Of a DNA stretch of 64,000 bases, positions 62,312 to 64,000 are shown piece after piece. Under the pieces are notes generated by a model. The model had not been told where the DNA came from and did not search any database. It saw only the letters and a list, made by a program, of their open reading frames with translations. Positions within the stretch are counted from its first letter, which is position 1; every line of letters begins with the position of its first letter. The translations under genes were made by a program, and so were the position numbers. Origin of the DNA: Liolophura sinensis (lineage: Eukaryota > Mollusca > Polyplacophora > Chitonida > Chitonidae); the NCBI RefSeq assembly GCF_032854445.1, contig NC_088299.1, positions 16,921,608 through 16,985,607 of the forward strand, written 5' to 3'.

Positions 62312-62949
62312 CTGGGCAACATAAAAAGTTCCAGATTAACTGTTCACTGTTCACACATACAATGTGTATTTTGACTTCAATATAGAAAAGATACATCGAC
62401 AAGAATGAAAGATTACATCACTAATTAAACTAGAACCCCAGTCCTGAGCTGAATCCAAACTGCACATAGATGGTGAGATGTCCCCTGAAACGATTCTGAC
62501 CATTTAAAATGTTGAAAGCGGAAGAAAAAAGGTAGAATTTGATGATCAAACATTCGCTGCAGGAATGTGGGGCTACTCTATGCGTACAACACAGACAACA
62601 GGAGACAACTGTTACACTTTTACGACTAATTCTGAGATTATTCCATGCCAAAGTGTGGCTTGCAATGGCAGTAACACAACCCACGATACTATAAGGTTTA
62701 CTTATAAGGCCGAAAATGCCACAGATTGAGAAAATATGGAAGAGATTTCATCAAAAACACCCTTTTATCATGGAGGACTCAATCACAGTCATATGAGATT
62801 TGCTAATTCAGCCAGACATACAAAAAGAAAGGGATGAGGTTTTATATCCTCAACTTACATTTCAAACAACAGGTTTCGACACAATCTGTACTGTGTCACT
62901 ACCCTTTACCCTACAACGGTTACAGGGCACATGCCTTACTTTGCATCTA

Positions 62950-63125
62950 TTTATTTATTTATTTATTTGACTGGTGTTTTCATGCCTTACTCAAGAATAT
63001 TTCACTTATACAACGGCGGCCAGCATTATGGTGGGTAGAAACCAAGGTCAGGGAAACCCACGACCATCTGCAGGTTGCTGGCAGTCCTTCCCACGTATGA
63101 CTGGAGAGGAAGCCAGCATGAGACC
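62950..63125 (-). mobile_element. SINE family A copy with 9-bp target-site duplication
   Basis: In + reading: (TTTA)n tail, GACTGGTGTTTTCATGCC, CAACGGCGGCCAGCATTATG, CCCACGACCATCTGCAGG, GGAAGCCAGCATGAGACC. Direct repeats TTGCATCTA flank it at 62941-62949 and 63126-63134. It is truncated just before the B box. Confidence 0.9.
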
Positions 63126-63213
63126 TTGCATCTAGGGAACATTTAGTGTGACAATAAGGTCACTGGAGATCTCCTTTAAGGACACTGAACTCAGACCAGA
63201 GGAAGCCAACCCT

Positions 63214-63715
63214 TTTCATTACTTTGTAGTGATGGAAAATCCTAGTCATTATTTGTTAGTGATGGAAAATCCTAGTCATTATTTGTTAGTGATGGAAAAT
63301 CCTAGTCATTATTTGTTAGTGATGGAAAATCCTAGTCATTATTTGGTAGTGATGGAAAATCCTAGTCATTATTTGGTAGTGATGGAAAATCCTAGTCATT
63401 ATTAGTTAGTGATGGAAAATCCTAGTCACTATTTGGTAGTGTTGAAAAATGCCAGCCATCACTTGGCAGAGATGAGTGACTGAGTGCTTGGGGTTTAACG
63501 TCGTACTTAGTAGAGATGAATAATGCCAGTCATTATCTGGTCATCATGAATAATTCCAGCCATTATTTGGTAGCGATGAAAAATGCTAGTCATTATCTTG
63601 TAGTGACGAAAAATTCTTTTCATTATTCGGCAGTGATGAATAGTGCCAGTCATTTCTTGGTAATGATTAATAGTGCCAATGTTTTATTGTGGTGATGATA
63701 AATGCCACTCATATG
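63214..63715. repeat. 30-bp minisatellite, 7 tight copies then about 8 diverged copies
   Basis: Unit GATGGAAAATCCTAGTCATT plus ATTTGTTAGT, starting at 63231 and repeated every 30 bp to 63411. It is followed by copies of GATGAATAATGCCAGTCATT type up to about 63715. The tight block is probably a recent re-expansion from the older diverged array. VMENPSHYLL-type ORFs come from it. One unit is interrupted at 63476-63511. Confidence 0.93.
63476..63511 (-). mobile_element. 36-bp SINE family B 3' end inserted in the minisatellite, 8-bp duplication
   Basis: GTGACTGAGTGCTTGGGGTT and TAACGTCGTACTTAGT resemble the 3' terminus of family B (33565 region: GTGAGTGCGAGTGGTTAACG). The insert breaks a 30-bp unit and is flanked by identical AGAGATGA at 63468-63475 and 63512-63519. 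This is an extreme 5' truncation. Confidence 0.7.
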
Positions 63716-64000
63716 TAAATGATCTTGACAGTCTAGTGAACCCTACGACTAGTCAGTTATGTGTGTGAAGTAAAGCTAAATACAGTTAGCTATGTAAGCA
63801 CTTAACTGCCAAAGACAATGTATGTTGTGGAGATATGAAGTGCACTTAATGGCTGCAAGAGCTAACTATTCTAAAAACTAACGTATGAGTATTTTTGGCT
63901 GACATATACTGTAGACTAAAACTTCTGAAGTAGGCTGTAAAAGGCTGTAAAAGACTTTAAAATGTTGGGATCAAAGAATCTCTACCCTATAAGGACACTG

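Larger units (their letters stand above)
50783..64000 (-). other. VAC14: VAC14 locus, 3' half (gene span within window)
   Basis: Six minus-strand exons with GT-AG junctions join in phase (2+1, 0, 2+1, 1+2, 2+1) into 903 nt, that is 300 residues and a stop. They correspond to the C-terminal part of VAC14 (about 780 residues in human). Introns in order of transcription are 1294, 2364, 944, 464 and 5560 bp. The preceding exon was not found between 62312 and 64000, so the 5' half lies to the right. VAC14 is the HEAT-repeat scaffold that holds the lipid kinase PIKfyve/Fab1 and the phosphatase FIG4 on endolysosomes and so controls PI(3,5)P2. Confidence 0.95.

Noticed and set aside
62312-64000. A further upstream VAC14 exon
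   Set aside because: No frame with the expected residues before VVLLDLE was found; only intron repeats are present.

Overview
The window is eukaryotic and comes from an invertebrate, most likely a lophotrochozoan and probably a mollusc. The pointers are intron-split genes with GT-AG junctions, about 39% GC by eye, very many ACATGTA-type palindromes, long AT microsatellites, many minisatellites and dispersed tRNA-derived SINEs with AAATAAATA tails. The phylum is an inference from sequence style; no marker gene was compared.

Two real genes are visible, both on the minus strand. (1) The start of a missing-in-metastasis/MTSS-type I-BAR gene. Coding exon 1 is at 19195-19266, exon 2 at 7523-7584 and exon 3 at 7070-7143; the rest lies beyond the left edge. 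Its promoter region (about 19560-19700) carries a composite AP-1/CLEAR-type E-box and two CCAAT boxes. (2) The 3' half of VAC14, the scaffold of the PIKfyve-FIG4 PI(3,5)P2 complex. Six exons (62088-62311, 60619-60793, 58136-58254, 57112-57191, 56491-56647, 50783-50930) join without a phase error into 903 coding nucleotides, 300 residues plus stop; the 5' exons lie beyond the right edge. Both proteins act on phosphoinositide membranes, but I see nothing that makes the pair a functional unit.

Layout: 1-19.2 kb is MTSS intron and exon sequence, with a 24-bp and a 35-bp minisatellite in intron 3. 19.7-43 kb is intergenic, visibly richer in CpG, and holds AT microsatellites, a 24-bp and a 42-bp minisatellite, at least three SINE families and one 446-bp near-perfect SINE foldback. 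43-50.8 kb lies downstream of VAC14 and holds a 66-bp array, a 107-bp array with a three-monomer higher-order repeat, and a 54-bp triplication that ends exactly at the VAC14 stop codon. 50.8-64 kb is VAC14 with its introns, which contain a MITE-like family, a 1.15-kb TTAA-flanked element nested in one MITE copy, two partial duplications of VAC14 exon ends, and more SINEs and minisatellites.

Nearly all other long open frames are by-products of tandem repeats whose unit length is a multiple of three. I found no convincing undescribed multi-gene system. The best leads are structural: the SINE foldback, the nested TTAA element with an internal empty-site control, the exon-end duplications in VAC14 and the higher-order satellite.
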